The notes under the pieces are model-generated. The model saw nothing but the letters and a program-made list of their open reading frames with translations, searched no databases and had not been told where the DNA came from. From NCBI RefSeq assembly GCF_009789675.1, contig NZ_CP046913.1, positions 2,170,001 through 2,234,000 on the forward strand: a DNA stretch of 64,000 nt. Reading direction: 5' to 3'. The DNA comes from Paraburkholderia acidisoli. Its GTDB lineage: Bacteria > Pseudomonadota > Gammaproteobacteria > Burkholderiales > Burkholderiaceae. The position numbers were made by a program, and so were the translations under genes. Positions 9,192-18,205 of the stretch are shown here, one piece after another (position 1 is the first letter of the stretch; each line of letters starts with the position of its first letter).

Positions 9192-10601
9192 ATGACCGCA
9201 AGCAATGACAACGTCCGCATGGAGCGCGACACGTTTGGCGAGATTGCCGTGCCCGCGCAGCAGCTATGGGGCGCGCAAACGCAGCGATCGCTGCAGAACT
9301 TTCGCATCTCCACGGAAAAACAGTCGCCCGAACTCGTCACCGCGCTCGCGACCATCAAGCGCGCCGCCGCCGAAGTGAATCTCTCGCTGGGCGTGCTCGA
9401 CGAAGCCAAGGCGCAGGCCATCGTCAAGGCCGCCGACGAGATCATCGCGGGCCAGCATGCGGGCGAGTTCCCGCTCGCCGTCTGGCAAACGGGCTCCGGC
9501 ACGCAAACCAACATGAACCTCAACGAGGTGATCGCGAACCGCGCGAGCGAGCTGCTCGGCGGCGAGCGCGGCGAGGCGCGCAAGGTGCACCCGAACGACG
9601 ACGTGAACCGCGGCCAGTCGTCCAACGACGTGTTTCCGACCGCCATGCACGTGGCCGCCGCCGTGGGCATCGTCAAGCATCTGCTGCCCGCGCTCAAGAC
9701 GCTGCGCGACACGCTCGACACCAAGGCGAAGGCGTTCGCCGACATCGTCAAGATCGGCCGCACGCACTTGCAGGACGCCACGCCGCTCACGCTCGGCCAG
9801 GAATTCTCGGGCTACGTGGCGCAGCTCGATCACGGCATCAAGCACGTGGAATCCACGCTGCCGCATCTGTACGAACTCGCGCAGGGCGGCACGGCCGTGG
9901 GCACGGGTCTGAACGCGCATCCGCAGTTTGCGCAGAAGGTCGCCGAGAACATCGCGAAGCTCACCGGCGTGCCGTTCGTCACGGCGCCCAACAAGTTCGA
10001 GGTGATGGCCGCCGCCGACGCGCTCGTGTTCGCGCACGGCGCGCTGAAAACCGTGGCCGCGAGCCTCATGAAGATCGCCAACGACGTGCGCTGGCTCGCG
10101 AGCGGCCCGCGCTGCGGCCTCGGCGAACTGTCGATTCCCGAAAACGAGCCGGGCAGCTCGATCATGCCGGGCAAGGTCAACCCCACGCAGTCCGAAGCCG
10201 TGACCATGCTGTGCTGCCAGGTGTTCGGCAACGACGTGGCCGTGAACGTGGGCGGCGCGAGCGGCAACTTCGAGCTGAACGTGTTCCGCCCGATGATCGC
10301 GCACAACGTGCTGCAATCGATCCGCCTGCTCGCCGACGGCGCGCTCAGCTTCAACGATCACTGCGCGGTGGGCATCGAGCCGAATCGTCCGCGCATCGAC
10401 ACGTTGCTGAACGAGTCGCTGATGCTCGTGACGGCGCTCAATCCGCACATTGGCTACGACAAGGCCGCGCAGATCGCCAAGAAGGCGCACAAGGAAGGCA
10501 CCACGCTCAAGGCCGCCGCGCTCGCGCTCGGCCATGTGACCGAACAGCAGTTCGACGAATGGGTGAAGCCGCACGAAATGGTGGGCAACCTGAAGGCGTG
10601 A
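9192..10601 (+). CDS. fumC: Class II fumarate hydratase
   Basis: Cytosolic tricarboxylic-acid-cycle enzyme converting fumarate and water to L-malate. It has 469 residues, close to the 460-470 of iron-independent class II fumarases. The superfamily signature [11 protein letters not shown] lies near residue 320, together with [14 protein letters not shown] near 100 and [17 protein letters not shown] near 185. The ATG at 9192 has GGAG six bases upstream; the open frame runs further up to 9039 but that part is not conserved. It ends at a strong terminator shared with the convergent thioesterase gene. Confidence 0.96.
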   Translation: MTASNDNVRMERDTFGEIAVPAQQLWGAQTQRSLQNFRISTEKQSPELVTALATIKRAAAEVNLSLGVLDEAKAQAIVKAADEIIAGQHAGEFPLAVWQTGSGTQTNMNLNEVIANRASELLGGERGEARKVHPNDDVNRGQSSNDVFPTAMHVAAAVGIVKHLLPALKTLRDTLDTKAKAFADIVKIGRTHLQDATPLTLGQEFSGYVAQLDHGIKHVESTLPHLYELAQGGTAVGTGLNAHPQFAQKVAENIAKLTGVPFVTAPNKFEVMAAADALVFAHGALKTVAASLMKIANDVRWLASGPRCGLGELSIPENEPGSSIMPGKVNPTQSEAVTMLCCQVFGNDVAVNVGGASGNFELNVFRPMIAHNVLQSIRLLADGALSFNDHCAVGIEPNRPRIDTLLNESLMLVTALNPHIGYDKAAQIAKKAHKEGTTLKAAALALGHVTEQQFDEWVKPHEMVGNLKA

Positions 10602-10618
10602 TGTCGCGTCGATAAAAA

Positions 10619-10659
10619 ACGGGCGGCGAGCGGAATGGCTCGCCGCCCGTTGCGTTTTT
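10619..10659. terminator. Bidirectional terminator of fumC and the thioesterase gene
   Basis: 13-bp arms (10619-10631 and 10638-10650) with a 6-nt loop, A-run on the left and TTTTT at 10655-10659 on the right. Confidence 0.85.
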
Positions 10660-10706
10660 GGCGATGTTATGCCGACGTTTTCACGCCGATACGCAACGCT
10701 GCCGCG

Positions 10707-11225
10707 TCAGACTTCGCCCTTCGCGACTTCCTCGGGCTTGAGTTCGACGATCGCGTCGAGCGCTTCCTTCACGTCGAGCGCGTATTTCGCGAGGCGCTTC
10801 TGCTCGTCGGTTTCCGGCACGAAGGTCGGCACCGGAATGGGGTTGCCGTTTTCGTCGACGGCCACGAACACGATCAGGCAATCCGTGGTGAGGCGCAACT
10901 GGCCGCTCTTCGGGTCGCCCGCATGCACGGTGATGTGGATATGCATCGACGTGCGGCCGGTGGCGACCACGCGCGCGCGCAACTCGACCATGTTGCCGAC
11001 GAGGATCGGGCGGCGAAAGCGGATATTGCCCACGCTCACCGTCACGCAGTAGCGGCCAGACCAGACGGCCGCGCACGCATAGGCGGTTTCGTCGATCCAC
11101 TTCATCAGCGCACCGCCGTGCACTTTGCCGCCGAAATTCACCGAGGTCGGTTCGGCAAGGAAACGGAACGTCGTTTCCGAACGATCCAGCGGTTGGGAAG
11201 GCGTCTTCATCTCGTGTGCGCTCAT
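10707..11225 (-). CDS. Hotdog-fold acyl-CoA thioesterase (YciA-like)
   Basis: Hydrolyses acyl-CoA thioesters to free acid and CoA in the cytosol. It has 172 residues with the hotdog core NFGGKVHGGALMKWIDE around residues 29-45 and the second-strand motif IRFRRPILVGNMVEL. A 40-residue charged tail follows the fold. The ATG at 11225 (MSAHEMKTPSQ) is taken because the family starts here; a longer frame begins at 11282. It is convergent with fumC and shares its terminator. Confidence 0.9.
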   Translation of the reverse strand: MSAHEMKTPSQPLDRSETTFRFLAEPTSVNFGGKVHGGALMKWIDETAYACAAVWSGRYCVTVSVGNIRFRRPILVGNMVELRARVVATGRTSMHIHITVHAGDPKSGQLRLTTDCLIVFVAVDENGNPIPVPTFVPETDEQKRLAKYALDVKEALDAIVELKPEEVAKGEV

Positions 11226-11435
11226 GGCAAGGCCGCTCGCGCGGCGTTCGATTGGGGGATGGGGCGGATTATACGAGCGCAATATGTGGATGTAATGTGC
11301 GCGCGCGGGGAGCGGCGGGCGGCGCGCGGCGGTCAGCGGGCGGCGCGGGTTGCGCGCTTCGTCGCCCGACGCTCGTTCGAGCCCTCGCCCGGCTCACCAC
11401 CCGACGCGCCGCTCAACTCGCCCTCAACTCGCCGC

Positions 11436-12557
11436 TCAACTCGCCGCAAAACGCGCGCGGTAGTCGAGCGGCAGCACGCCGTAACGCCGCTCGAACGCGC
11501 GCCGCAAATTCTGCTCGCTGCCGAACCCGCAATCCACGGCGATGCGCTTGAGCGGCCGCCGCGACGCCGAGAGCGCCTGCGCGGCCGCTTCCACGCGCAT
11601 GGCCGCGACGGTGCGCGCGGGCGTGCGCCCGACCGCCTCCACGTAGCGGCGCGCGAAGGTGCGCGGGCTCATGCAGGCGGCCTCGGCGAGCCGTTCGATG
11701 CTCAGTTCGCCTTGCAGATTGCCCGCCATCCACGTGTGCAACGTGTCGAATTCGCCGCCCGCCGACGCCTGCGCCGCCAGCATCTCGCTGAACTGCGCCT
11801 GGCCGCCCGGCCGCTTCATGAACACGACGAGGCGGCGCGCGGCCTGCATCGCGACCGCGTGGCCGCAGTCCTCCTCGATCAGCGCGAGCGCGAGGTCGAT
11901 GCCCGCGGTCACGCCCGCCGAAGTCCAGACGACGCGCCCGTCGCGCTCGTCGCGCACGAAGATCGGCTCGGGATCGACGTCGACGCGCGGAAAACGGCGC
12001 GCGAGCTGCGCCGCGTTGCGCCAGTGCGTGGCGGCACGGCGACCGTCGAGCAAACCGGCCGCCGCGAGATAAAACGCTCCCGTGCACACCGACGCCAGCC
12101 GCCGCGCGTGCGGCGCCGCGGCGGCGATCCAGTCGACGAGGGCGGGCTGCAGCGGCGAAGTCTCGTCGATGGGCACGCCCGGCACGATCAGCGTGTCGAT
12201 GGTGGCGGGATCGAGCGTGTCGAGCCGCTCGGTGACGATGGGCAGGCCCGCGAACGTGGGCAGCACGCCGCCGTCGATCGAGGCGAGCGTCGTGCGGTAA
12301 GCCGTTGCGGCAGGTTCGATGCGCGGCCGACGCGTGGCGCCATCGCGCGAATCGCCGTGCGTTGCGGCGTGAGGTGCCGACACGCCCCGTGCGGCGCGCA
12401 TCGCCAGTTCGGCGCGCCAGAAAGCCTCGACGGGGCCGCACGCGTCCAGCAGCACGAGGGCGGGCGCGACGGCAAAGACGACGTGGCGCGCGGCGGTGTT
12501 CGCGGCGGGCGCCGAGGGGAGCGAGTCGAAACAAGGAGGCATGGCGACGGCAATCAT
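11436..12557 (-). CDS. GlxA-family AraC-type transcriptional regulator
   Basis: A 373-residue regulator joining an N-terminal DJ-1/PfpI-like domain (about 22-210, with the nucleophile-elbow-like SVCTGAFYLAAAG) to a C-terminal AraC-type double helix-turn-helix (about 265-370, with LAEAACMSPRTFARRY and IAVDCGFGSEQNLRRAFERRYG). Members control catabolic or stress genes in response to small amines or metabolites; the effector here is unknown. Its stop codon lies in a short tandem repeat of CTCAACTCGCC. There are no operon partners: the thioesterase gene is 210 bp downstream on the same strand. Confidence 0.9.
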   Translation of the reverse strand: MIAVAMPPCFDSLPSAPAANTAARHVVFAVAPALVLLDACGPVEAFWRAELAMRAARGVSAPHAATHGDSRDGATRRPRIEPAATAYRTTLASIDGGVLPTFAGLPIVTERLDTLDPATIDTLIVPGVPIDETSPLQPALVDWIAAAAPHARRLASVCTGAFYLAAAGLLDGRRAATHWRNAAQLARRFPRVDVDPEPIFVRDERDGRVVWTSAGVTAGIDLALALIEEDCGHAVAMQAARRLVVFMKRPGGQAQFSEMLAAQASAGGEFDTLHTWMAGNLQGELSIERLAEAACMSPRTFARRYVEAVGRTPARTVAAMRVEAAAQALSASRRPLKRIAVDCGFGSEQNLRRAFERRYGVLPLDYRARFAAS

Positions 12558-12662
12558 GACGACGATGGGCCGATCATCGCATGCGCGCCAATGGCAGTCA
12601 GGTCATATCGACATCAATTTCTGCCAACAGGCGCTTCGACACCCACGCCAACACCGCGCGCG

Positions 12663-12821
12663 TCACTTATGAAACGTGACGCCTTCGTCGATCGTGCCGT
12701 ACATCGTGATGCCGCTCGCGCCGCTGGACGACCCGGAGCCGGAACCCGAACCGCCGCCCGCGCAGGCAACGCACGATAGCGTGAGCGCGAGGGCGGCAAG
12801 CGAAGCGAGAAAGCGTGTCAT
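12663..12821 (-). CDS. Tiny lipoprotein with a porin-like end strand
   Basis: A 52-residue frame. A lipoprotein-type signal sequence (MTRFLASLAALALTLSCVAC) is followed by a Gly/Ser linker and the tail SGITMYGTIDEGVTFHK. The tail resembles the first beta-strand of Burkholderia trimeric porins (SSVTLYG-type), which is why I read it as coding. It ends in TGA at 12663-12665. No strong Shine-Dalgarno is seen; TAAAAT lies about 35 bp upstream on the minus strand. The role is unknown. It could be a porin remnant or a real small envelope protein. Confidence 0.55.
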   Translation of the reverse strand: MTRFLASLAALALTLSCVACAGGGSGSGSGSSSGASGITMYGTIDEGVTFHK

Positions 12822-12935
12822 GAGCGGAAAACCACGGGCTGAAGAGAAGCCAATTTTAGCGCGGCGCCCCGCGCGGCCGCAGAACGCGCTCGTCTCGTAC
12901 GCCGGCGTTCGTGCATCGACATTTCACGCCGCACT

Positions 12936-12972
12936 GAAACGTCGCATGCGGCGTTTCGTTAGAGTAACGAAA
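12936..12972. promoter_or_regulatory. Overlapping palindromes, likely ArsR-type operator
   Basis: TTTCGTTA (12954-12961) and TAACGAAA (12965-12972) form perfect 8-bp arms around GAG. They overlap a second near-perfect palindrome, GAAACG...CGTTTC at 12936-12957 centred on CGCATGCG. Both lie 48-85 bp upstream of the ArsR-type gene, the position expected of an autoregulatory operator. Confidence 0.6.
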
Positions 12973-13019
12973 TCGACACGTTTGCCGCCCGTCAGTTTCC
13001 GGCCATCCGAGGACTCGCC

Positions 13020-13835
13020 ATGCCCCTCCCCGCTCCCGAATCGAGCCATTTCCCCGGTCTTGCGCGGGTCGCCGCGCTGCTCGCCGACCCGGGCCGCGCC
13101 GCCATGCTCTGGGCGCTCATGGACGGCAGCGCGCGCCCGGCGGGCGAACTCACGCTGGTCGCCGGTCTGTCGCCCTCGGCGGCGAGCGGCCATCTCGCGC
13201 GCCTCACCGAAGGCGGCCTGCTCGCGCTCGACGCGCGCGGCCGGCATCGCTATTACCGGATCGCCACGCCCGAGATCGCCGCCGCGATCGAAGCGCTGAT
13301 GAACGTCGCGCAAACTGCCACGCCCGTGCGGCCCGGGACGCAGGCCGGCGCGCGTGCCGATCCGGACGCCGGCCCGATCAGCCACGCGGTTGCCGATGCT
13401 CCCGGCGGGTCGCACACGGGATCGCGCCCGGCCACGCGGCCCGCCCGCACCGTGCCGCTGGACATGCGCCACGCGCGCACCTGCTACGACCACATGGCAG
13501 GCGAAGTCGCGGTGCAGATGTTCGAGCGTCTCGTCGATGGCGGTCTGCTCACGCGTAACGGCGACACGCTCGACGTGACGCCCGCGGGCACCGCGCGCCT
13601 CGCGGGCTGGGGCGTCGACGTGCCGGCGCTGCGCGCGCGGCGGCGGCGCTTCGCGTGCACCTGCCTGGACTGGAGCGAACGGCGGCCGCATCTGGGCGGC
13701 GCGCTGGGCGCGGCGCTGCTCGACTCGTGGACGCAGCGCGGCTGGGTGGAGCGCGCGAGCCGCCCGCGCGTGCTGCGCATCACGCCGCCGGGGCAACGCG
13801 AATTCGACGCGCTGATGAACTCCGGCGCGCGGTGA
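13020..13835 (+). CDS. ArsR-family winged-helix transcriptional regulator
   Basis: A 271-residue DNA-binding protein with an N-terminal ArsR winged helix (about 10-90: AALLADPGRAAMLWALM, then LSPSAASGHLARLTEGGLL, then GRHRYYRI). A Pro/Ala/Gly-rich linker (about 100-145) leads to a C-terminal module with the conserved RRRFACTCLDWSERR motif. This longer ArsR subgroup lacks the metal-binding CxC of ArsR/SmtB in the recognition helix, so its effector need not be a metal. GAGG lies eight bases before the ATG. A double palindrome immediately upstream suggests autoregulation. No obvious target gene is adjacent. Confidence 0.85.
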   Translation: MPLPAPESSHFPGLARVAALLADPGRAAMLWALMDGSARPAGELTLVAGLSPSAASGHLARLTEGGLLALDARGRHRYYRIATPEIAAAIEALMNVAQTATPVRPGTQAGARADPDAGPISHAVADAPGGSHTGSRPATRPARTVPLDMRHARTCYDHMAGEVAVQMFERLVDGGLLTRNGDTLDVTPAGTARLAGWGVDVPALRARRRRFACTCLDWSERRPHLGGALGAALLDSWTQRGWVERASRPRVLRITPPGQREFDALMNSGAR

Positions 13836-14068
13836 CCGGCATCGGCGGAAAAAGACTGACCCATGCACGGCGAGGGACGCGTAAAGAACGATTACGTGCC
13901 CCTAACCCGTGGCGTTCGGCGCCGATCATGGCCGCTTTCCGCGCGGTCACACGTTCTGTTACATCTCCTGCATAAGCCCTAACAATTCCGACAGCCTGGA
14001 AACAGGCGCGCCGGATAGAGTGGCCGTCATGGAGCGCCGCAAGCACGCTGGCGCCCTGGAGAACGAAC

Positions 14069-16738
14069 ATGACAACGCGCAAGCCCACGCCCGAGAACAC
14101 ACCGTCCCCGCAACTTTCGCGGCGCAACCATGCCGCCTGGCCGATGTCCCAGCGACCGATGTCCCGCCGACCGATTTCCCGCCGACCCGCCGCCTCGCTC
14201 ACGCTGCTCGCCTGTGCCGCGCTCGCCGCGCTGAATCTCGCCGCCGCGCCGGTCGCGTTCGCGCAGACCGCCGAAGCGCCGCCCGCGCCGGTCGCCGCGC
14301 CCCAGGCACAGAACGCGGCCGGCGATCCGCCCGGCCGTATCGCGCGTCTCGACTACATGGCCGGCGCCGTGACGACCGAGCCGGCCGGCGCGAGCGACTG
14401 GTCCTACGCGCAGCTCAACCGCCCGCTCACAACCGGCGACCAGCTCTGGAACGACGCCAACGCGCGCTCGGAACTGCACATCGGCTCGACGGCCGTGCGC
14501 ATGGGGCCGCAAACGAGCCTCGACGTGCTCGATCTCGACGACCAGAGCACGCAGCTCAAGGTCGCGCAAGGCACGCTCTCCACGCGCGTGCGCGAGATTC
14601 CCGCGGGCACCTCGTATGAAATCGACACGCCCAATCTCGCGCTCGGCGTGACGAGCCCCGGCGATTACCGTGTCGATGTCGCGCCCGACGGCAGCGCCAC
14701 CACCGTGACCGTGCGCAGCGGCAATGTGACCGTATACGGGGAGAACGGCCAGGTGCCGATGACGGCGGGCCAGCAGATCCGCTTCGCGGGCACCGGTTTG
14801 CAGCAGACGGCCAGCAACGCCGCGCCGCCCGCCGACGCCTTCGACCAGTGGGCGCTCTCGCGCGACGCCGCCGAGGACCGCTCGGTTTCGGCGCGTTACG
14901 TGTCGCGCGACATGCCGGGGTATCAGGATCTCGACGCCAACGGCACGTGGCGCAACGACCCGCAGTACGGCGCGGTCTGGATTCCGAACGCGGAGCCCGC
15001 GGGCTGGGCGCCCTATCACGACGGCCACTGGGTCTGGCAGGCGCCTTGGGGCTGGACCTGGGTCGACGACGCGCCGTGGGGCTTCGCGCCTTATCACTAT
15101 GGCCGCTGGGCGCATGTCGACGATTCGTGGGCGTGGGTGCCGGGGCCGCTCGTCGAGAGCGCGCCGCCCGTGTATGCGCCCGCGCTGGTCGCGTTCGTGG
15201 GCGGCGGCGGCGGCGGCGCCGACTGGGGCGTGAATCTGGCGGTGGGCGGCGTGGCCGCGGCGGGCGTCGCGTGGTTCGCGCTCGGGCCGGGCGAGGCGTG
15301 GCATCCGCGCTGGGCCGACTGGAGCCCGCACTACTACGACCGCGTGAATCGTCCCGTCGTCATCAACAATTACCGGCAGAACGTGAACATCAACGTGCAC
15401 AACACGTTCGTCAATTACCGCGTGCCGGGCGCCGTGACGGCCGTGCCCGCAACGGCGTTCGTGCACGGGCAGTCGGCGTCGCGGTTCGCGCAGCACGTGG
15501 ATCCGCAGCAGTGGCGCAACGCGCGGCCCGAGTCGGGCACGCCGGGCATCGCGCCGGTCAAGGGCAGCTTCGGGCCGAACCAGCGGCGCGCCGATTACCG
15601 TCCGCCCGCCGCGCTGAATCAGCGTCAGGTGGTCGCCACGCGCGCACCGGTCGCCCCGCCCGCCTTCCACGACAGTCTCGCGCAGCGTTATGCGCATGCG
15701 GGTGGCACGGTGCCGGGCGCGGGCGCCCCCGTGATCCGCACGGCGGCTCCGGCGCACGCGTCGTTTTCGCCGTTCTCGCCGGCCAATCGCGGCGGCTGGA
15801 GCGCGCAGAACGTGCGCGTGGTCGGGCCGCACACGCCCGTCATGAGCGCGGCGGGTCGGCCGGGCGAAGCGCAGGCCGGACGGCCGGGCGCGCCGGGCAA
15901 TGGGCCGAATGGCGGCGCGCCCGCCATGAACGCCATGCAGCGCGGCGCGGAACACGGCCAGCCGGGCGCGCCGGCCGCCGTGCAAGCGGGAGCGCAGGCT
16001 GGAGCGCAAGCCGGGGAGCACGGCGTGCCGCGTCCGCCGCAGTTCGCGGGCCGTCCGGAGGGTGGCATGCCGGCGAATCCGCACGCGGGGCAACCCGGGG
16101 CGCAACCCGCGCCGGGCGCACCGAACGCCCTAAACGCCGCGCGTGCGGCGGAAGGCGCCCAGCATCAGCCGGTGTGGACGCAGCAGCACACGCCGATGGC
16201 CATGCGCGGCCAGCCGGGCGGCAACGAAGCGGGCCATCCAGCGGGTCAACAGGCGGCCCACGCTCCGGCGATGGCGATGCAACAGCCGCACGGCGCCGAA
16301 AACGTAGCCGGTCGCGAAGCCAACGCGCCGCATGTGCCGCAACCGGGCGCGGAACAGCACGCCCCGCAGATGGCGCAGCAGCCGCAGGCCCGTCCGGAAG
16401 CGCATCCGCAAGCGCCAGCCCAGCCGCGCGCGGAGGTTCATCCGCAAGCTCAGGCGCAACCGCAACCGCAGCAGCAACCGCGTGCCGAGTTCCATCCGCA
16501 GCCTCAGCAGCAACCGCGCGCCGAGTCTCGTCCGCAGCCTCAGCAGCCGCCGCGCGCGGAATTTCACCCGCAGCCGCAAGCGCAAGCGCGTCCGGAGTTC
16601 CATCCGCAGCCGCAACCCCAGCAGCACGCCGAGGCGCCGCGGCCGCAACCGCAGCCGCATCCCCAACCGCAACCCCAGCCGCATCCGCAGGAACGCGCGG
16701 CCGGCGGCGGCAATCATGACGAGCATCACCACGGCTGA
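14069..16738 (+). CDS. Large secreted FecR/DUF6600-type protein with Pro/Gln/His-rich tail
   Basis: An 889-residue exported protein. After a basic N-terminus and hydrophobic signal (about 41-65, ending PVAFAQ) comes a FecR-like region (about 88-245, with ELHIGSTAVRMGPQTSLDVL and VTVRSGNVTVYG). Next is a Trp/Tyr-rich DUF6600-like segment (about 285-350, with repeated GWxWVDDAPWGFAPYHYGRW-type turns), then a Gly/Ala helix and a 400-residue low-complexity tail dominated by Pro, Gln, Ala, His and Arg. GGAG eight bases before 14069 supports this start; the signal peptide alone would also fit a start near 14159. It is likely periplasmic or surface located; the function is unknown. A strong terminator follows. 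Confidence 0.8.
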   Translation: MTTRKPTPENTPSPQLSRRNHAAWPMSQRPMSRRPISRRPAASLTLLACAALAALNLAAAPVAFAQTAEAPPAPVAAPQAQNAAGDPPGRIARLDYMAGAVTTEPAGASDWSYAQLNRPLTTGDQLWNDANARSELHIGSTAVRMGPQTSLDVLDLDDQSTQLKVAQGTLSTRVREIPAGTSYEIDTPNLALGVTSPGDYRVDVAPDGSATTVTVRSGNVTVYGENGQVPMTAGQQIRFAGTGLQQTASNAAPPADAFDQWALSRDAAEDRSVSARYVSRDMPGYQDLDANGTWRNDPQYGAVWIPNAEPAGWAPYHDGHWVWQAPWGWTWVDDAPWGFAPYHYGRWAHVDDSWAWVPGPLVESAPPVYAPALVAFVGGGGGGADWGVNLAVGGVAAAGVAWFALGPGEAWHPRWADWSPHYYDRVNRPVVINNYRQNVNINVHNTFVNYRVPGAVTAVPATAFVHGQSASRFAQHVDPQQWRNARPESGTPGIAPVKGSFGPNQRRADYRPPAALNQRQVVATRAPVAPPAFHDSLAQRYAHAGGTVPGAGAPVIRTAAPAHASFSPFSPANRGGWSAQNVRVVGPHTPVMSAAGRPGEAQAGRPGAPGNGPNGGAPAMNAMQRGAEHGQPGAPAAVQAGAQAGAQAGEHGVPRPPQFAGRPEGGMPANPHAGQPGAQPAPGAPNALNAARAAEGAQHQPVWTQQHTPMAMRGQPGGNEAGHPAGQQAAHAPAMAMQQPHGAENVAGREANAPHVPQPGAEQHAPQMAQQPQARPEAHPQAPAQPRAEVHPQAQAQPQPQQQPRAEFHPQPQQQPRAESRPQPQQPPRAEFHPQPQAQARPEFHPQPQPQQHAEAPRPQPQPHPQPQPQPHPQERAAGGGNHDEHHHG

Positions 16739-16773
16739 TCGGCGCGAGCACCACTCCGGTCTCGCCCGGAAAC

Positions 16774-16804
16774 AAAAAAGCCCGCGAATCTCGCGGGCTT
16801 TTTT
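16774..16804. terminator. Bidirectional terminator between the FecR-like gene and thyA
   Basis: Arms GCCCGCGA (16780-16787) and TCGCGGGC (16791-16798) with a 3-nt loop, A6 before and T6 after. It serves both convergent genes. Confidence 0.9.
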
Positions 16805-16859
16805 CATCGACGCTCATCGAACGCTCATCGACGCAAACGAACCATTCTCCTGCCGACGC

Positions 16860-17831
16860 TCAAACCGCCATCGGCGCCGTAAGCGGCTGGTGATGCTGGT
16901 AACCGACGAGCGAAAAGTCGGACGGTTCGACCTGGTCGAGCCACTCGGGCGCGTAGACGCCGGTTTTCGCGTACTCGGGCACGCGCTCCGAAATGGCGAG
17001 TTGCGGGCTCGGGAACGGCTCGCGGCGCAACTGTTCGTTGAGCATGTCGAGCTGGTTTTCGTAGATGTGCGCGTCGCCGATGAAATACGTGAACCAGCGC
17101 GGCGTGTAGCCCGTCAGGCGGCCGACCAGGTGCAGCAGCACCGCGCCTTCGGTCAGGTTGAACGGCGTGCCGAGGCCCACGTCGTTGCTGCGGATGTAGA
17201 GACACAGCGAGATTTCGCGCTTCGTCGGATTCGGCAGGAACTGGTACAGCAGGTGGCACGCGGGCAGCGCGATTTCCTCGAGCACCGCCGGGTTCCAGGC
17301 ATGAAACAAAATGCGCCGGTCCGTGGGGTTGTTCATGATGGTGTCGAGGCACTGGCGCAACTGGTCGATGGCCTTGTAGAGCAGCACCTTGGGCTGGCCG
17401 TCTTCGCTGAACTGCGCGACCTGAGCGTAGCCGCGCGCCTGCGCGTCGGCGATCTGCGCGGCCGCGCCGGCCTCGAGCACCTTGTAGGCGGGCCATTTGC
17501 GCCATTGCACGCCGTAGACATCGCCGAGATCGTCGGTGCCCTCGCGGTACGGGTTGGCGAGCCATTGCTCGTTGGCGTTGGCGTTCGCGTCCCAGACCTT
17601 GCAGCCGAGCGCGCGGAACTCCGCCGCGTTGCGCGAGGCGCGCAGGAACCCGATCAGCTCGCCCACGGCCGACTTGAACGCGAGCTTTTTGGTCGTCACG
17701 GCCGGAAAGCCTTGCTGGAGGTCGAAGCGCAGCATCGCGCCCGGCTGGCTGATGGTGCGGATGCCGGTGCGGTTTTCCTGCCACGTGCCGGTGTCGAGAA
17801 TCGAGCGGACAAGCTCGAGATACTGTTTCAT
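16860..17831 (-). CDS. thyA: Thymidylate synthase
   Basis: Makes dTMP from dUMP with methylene-tetrahydrofolate, yielding dihydrofolate, in the cytosol. It has 323 residues, the longer form common in Burkholderiaceae. The catalytic cysteine lies in [10 protein letters not shown] and the folate/dUMP motifs [12 protein letters not shown] and HIYENQ are intact. The ATG at 17831 has AAGGAA upstream; the frame stays open to 17885. Its partner folA lies 11 kb away on the other strand, beyond the fibre locus. Confidence 0.96.
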   Translation of the reverse strand: MKQYLELVRSILDTGTWQENRTGIRTISQPGAMLRFDLQQGFPAVTTKKLAFKSAVGELIGFLRASRNAAEFRALGCKVWDANANANEQWLANPYREGTDDLGDVYGVQWRKWPAYKVLEAGAAAQIADAQARGYAQVAQFSEDGQPKVLLYKAIDQLRQCLDTIMNNPTDRRILFHAWNPAVLEEIALPACHLLYQFLPNPTKREISLCLYIRSNDVGLGTPFNLTEGAVLLHLVGRLTGYTPRWFTYFIGDAHIYENQLDMLNEQLRREPFPSPQLAISERVPEYAKTGVYAPEWLDQVEPSDFSLVGYQHHQPLTAPMAV

Positions 17832-18205
17832 GCGGGTTCCTTCGGCGGGCGGCTCGGCGTGGATGCGGCGCCGGGGCGGAGTCAAAACCGCGATTTTAGC
17901 AAGTGCAGCGCGCGGCCGCCCGGCGCGGCCAATAACTCCACCTGCGCCCCCACCTGCGCCCCCGCCTGCGCGCGGGAATCGTGGCGGGAATCACGAGCGC
18001 GATCGCGGCGTGTATCGCTCCCGGCATTCCAGCAGGAAGCGATTCAAATACCTCGCGCTGAAATCGATATTGAACAAGAAAAAATCGCGTTTTTGAAAAG
18101 CTAAAACGTGTAAAGCTAGTTGCGGCCGCAACCAACAAAAAAAACGGGCAACGCGATTGCGCTGCCCGTTTTGCTGATTCGAATGGAATTGCAGAGAAGA
18201 AACGC
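17832..18205. other. Intergenic region between thyA and the sigma-54 regulator
   Basis: 374 bp. It holds three tandem CACCTGCGCCCC-like units near 17939-17975, then an AT-rich segment, then the regulator's terminator. No gene is supported. Confidence 0.5.
18137..18172 (-). terminator. Terminator of the upstream sigma-54 regulator
   Basis: ACGGGCA (18144-18150) pairs with TGCCCGT (18163-18169). In the minus direction an eight-base T-run (18137-18144) follows, a canonical intrinsic terminator. Confidence 0.85.

Noticed and set aside
18121..18130. TGCGGCCGCA palindrome as an operator
   Set aside because: A short GC palindrome is expected by chance here, and it lies past the regulator's stop next to a clear terminator.
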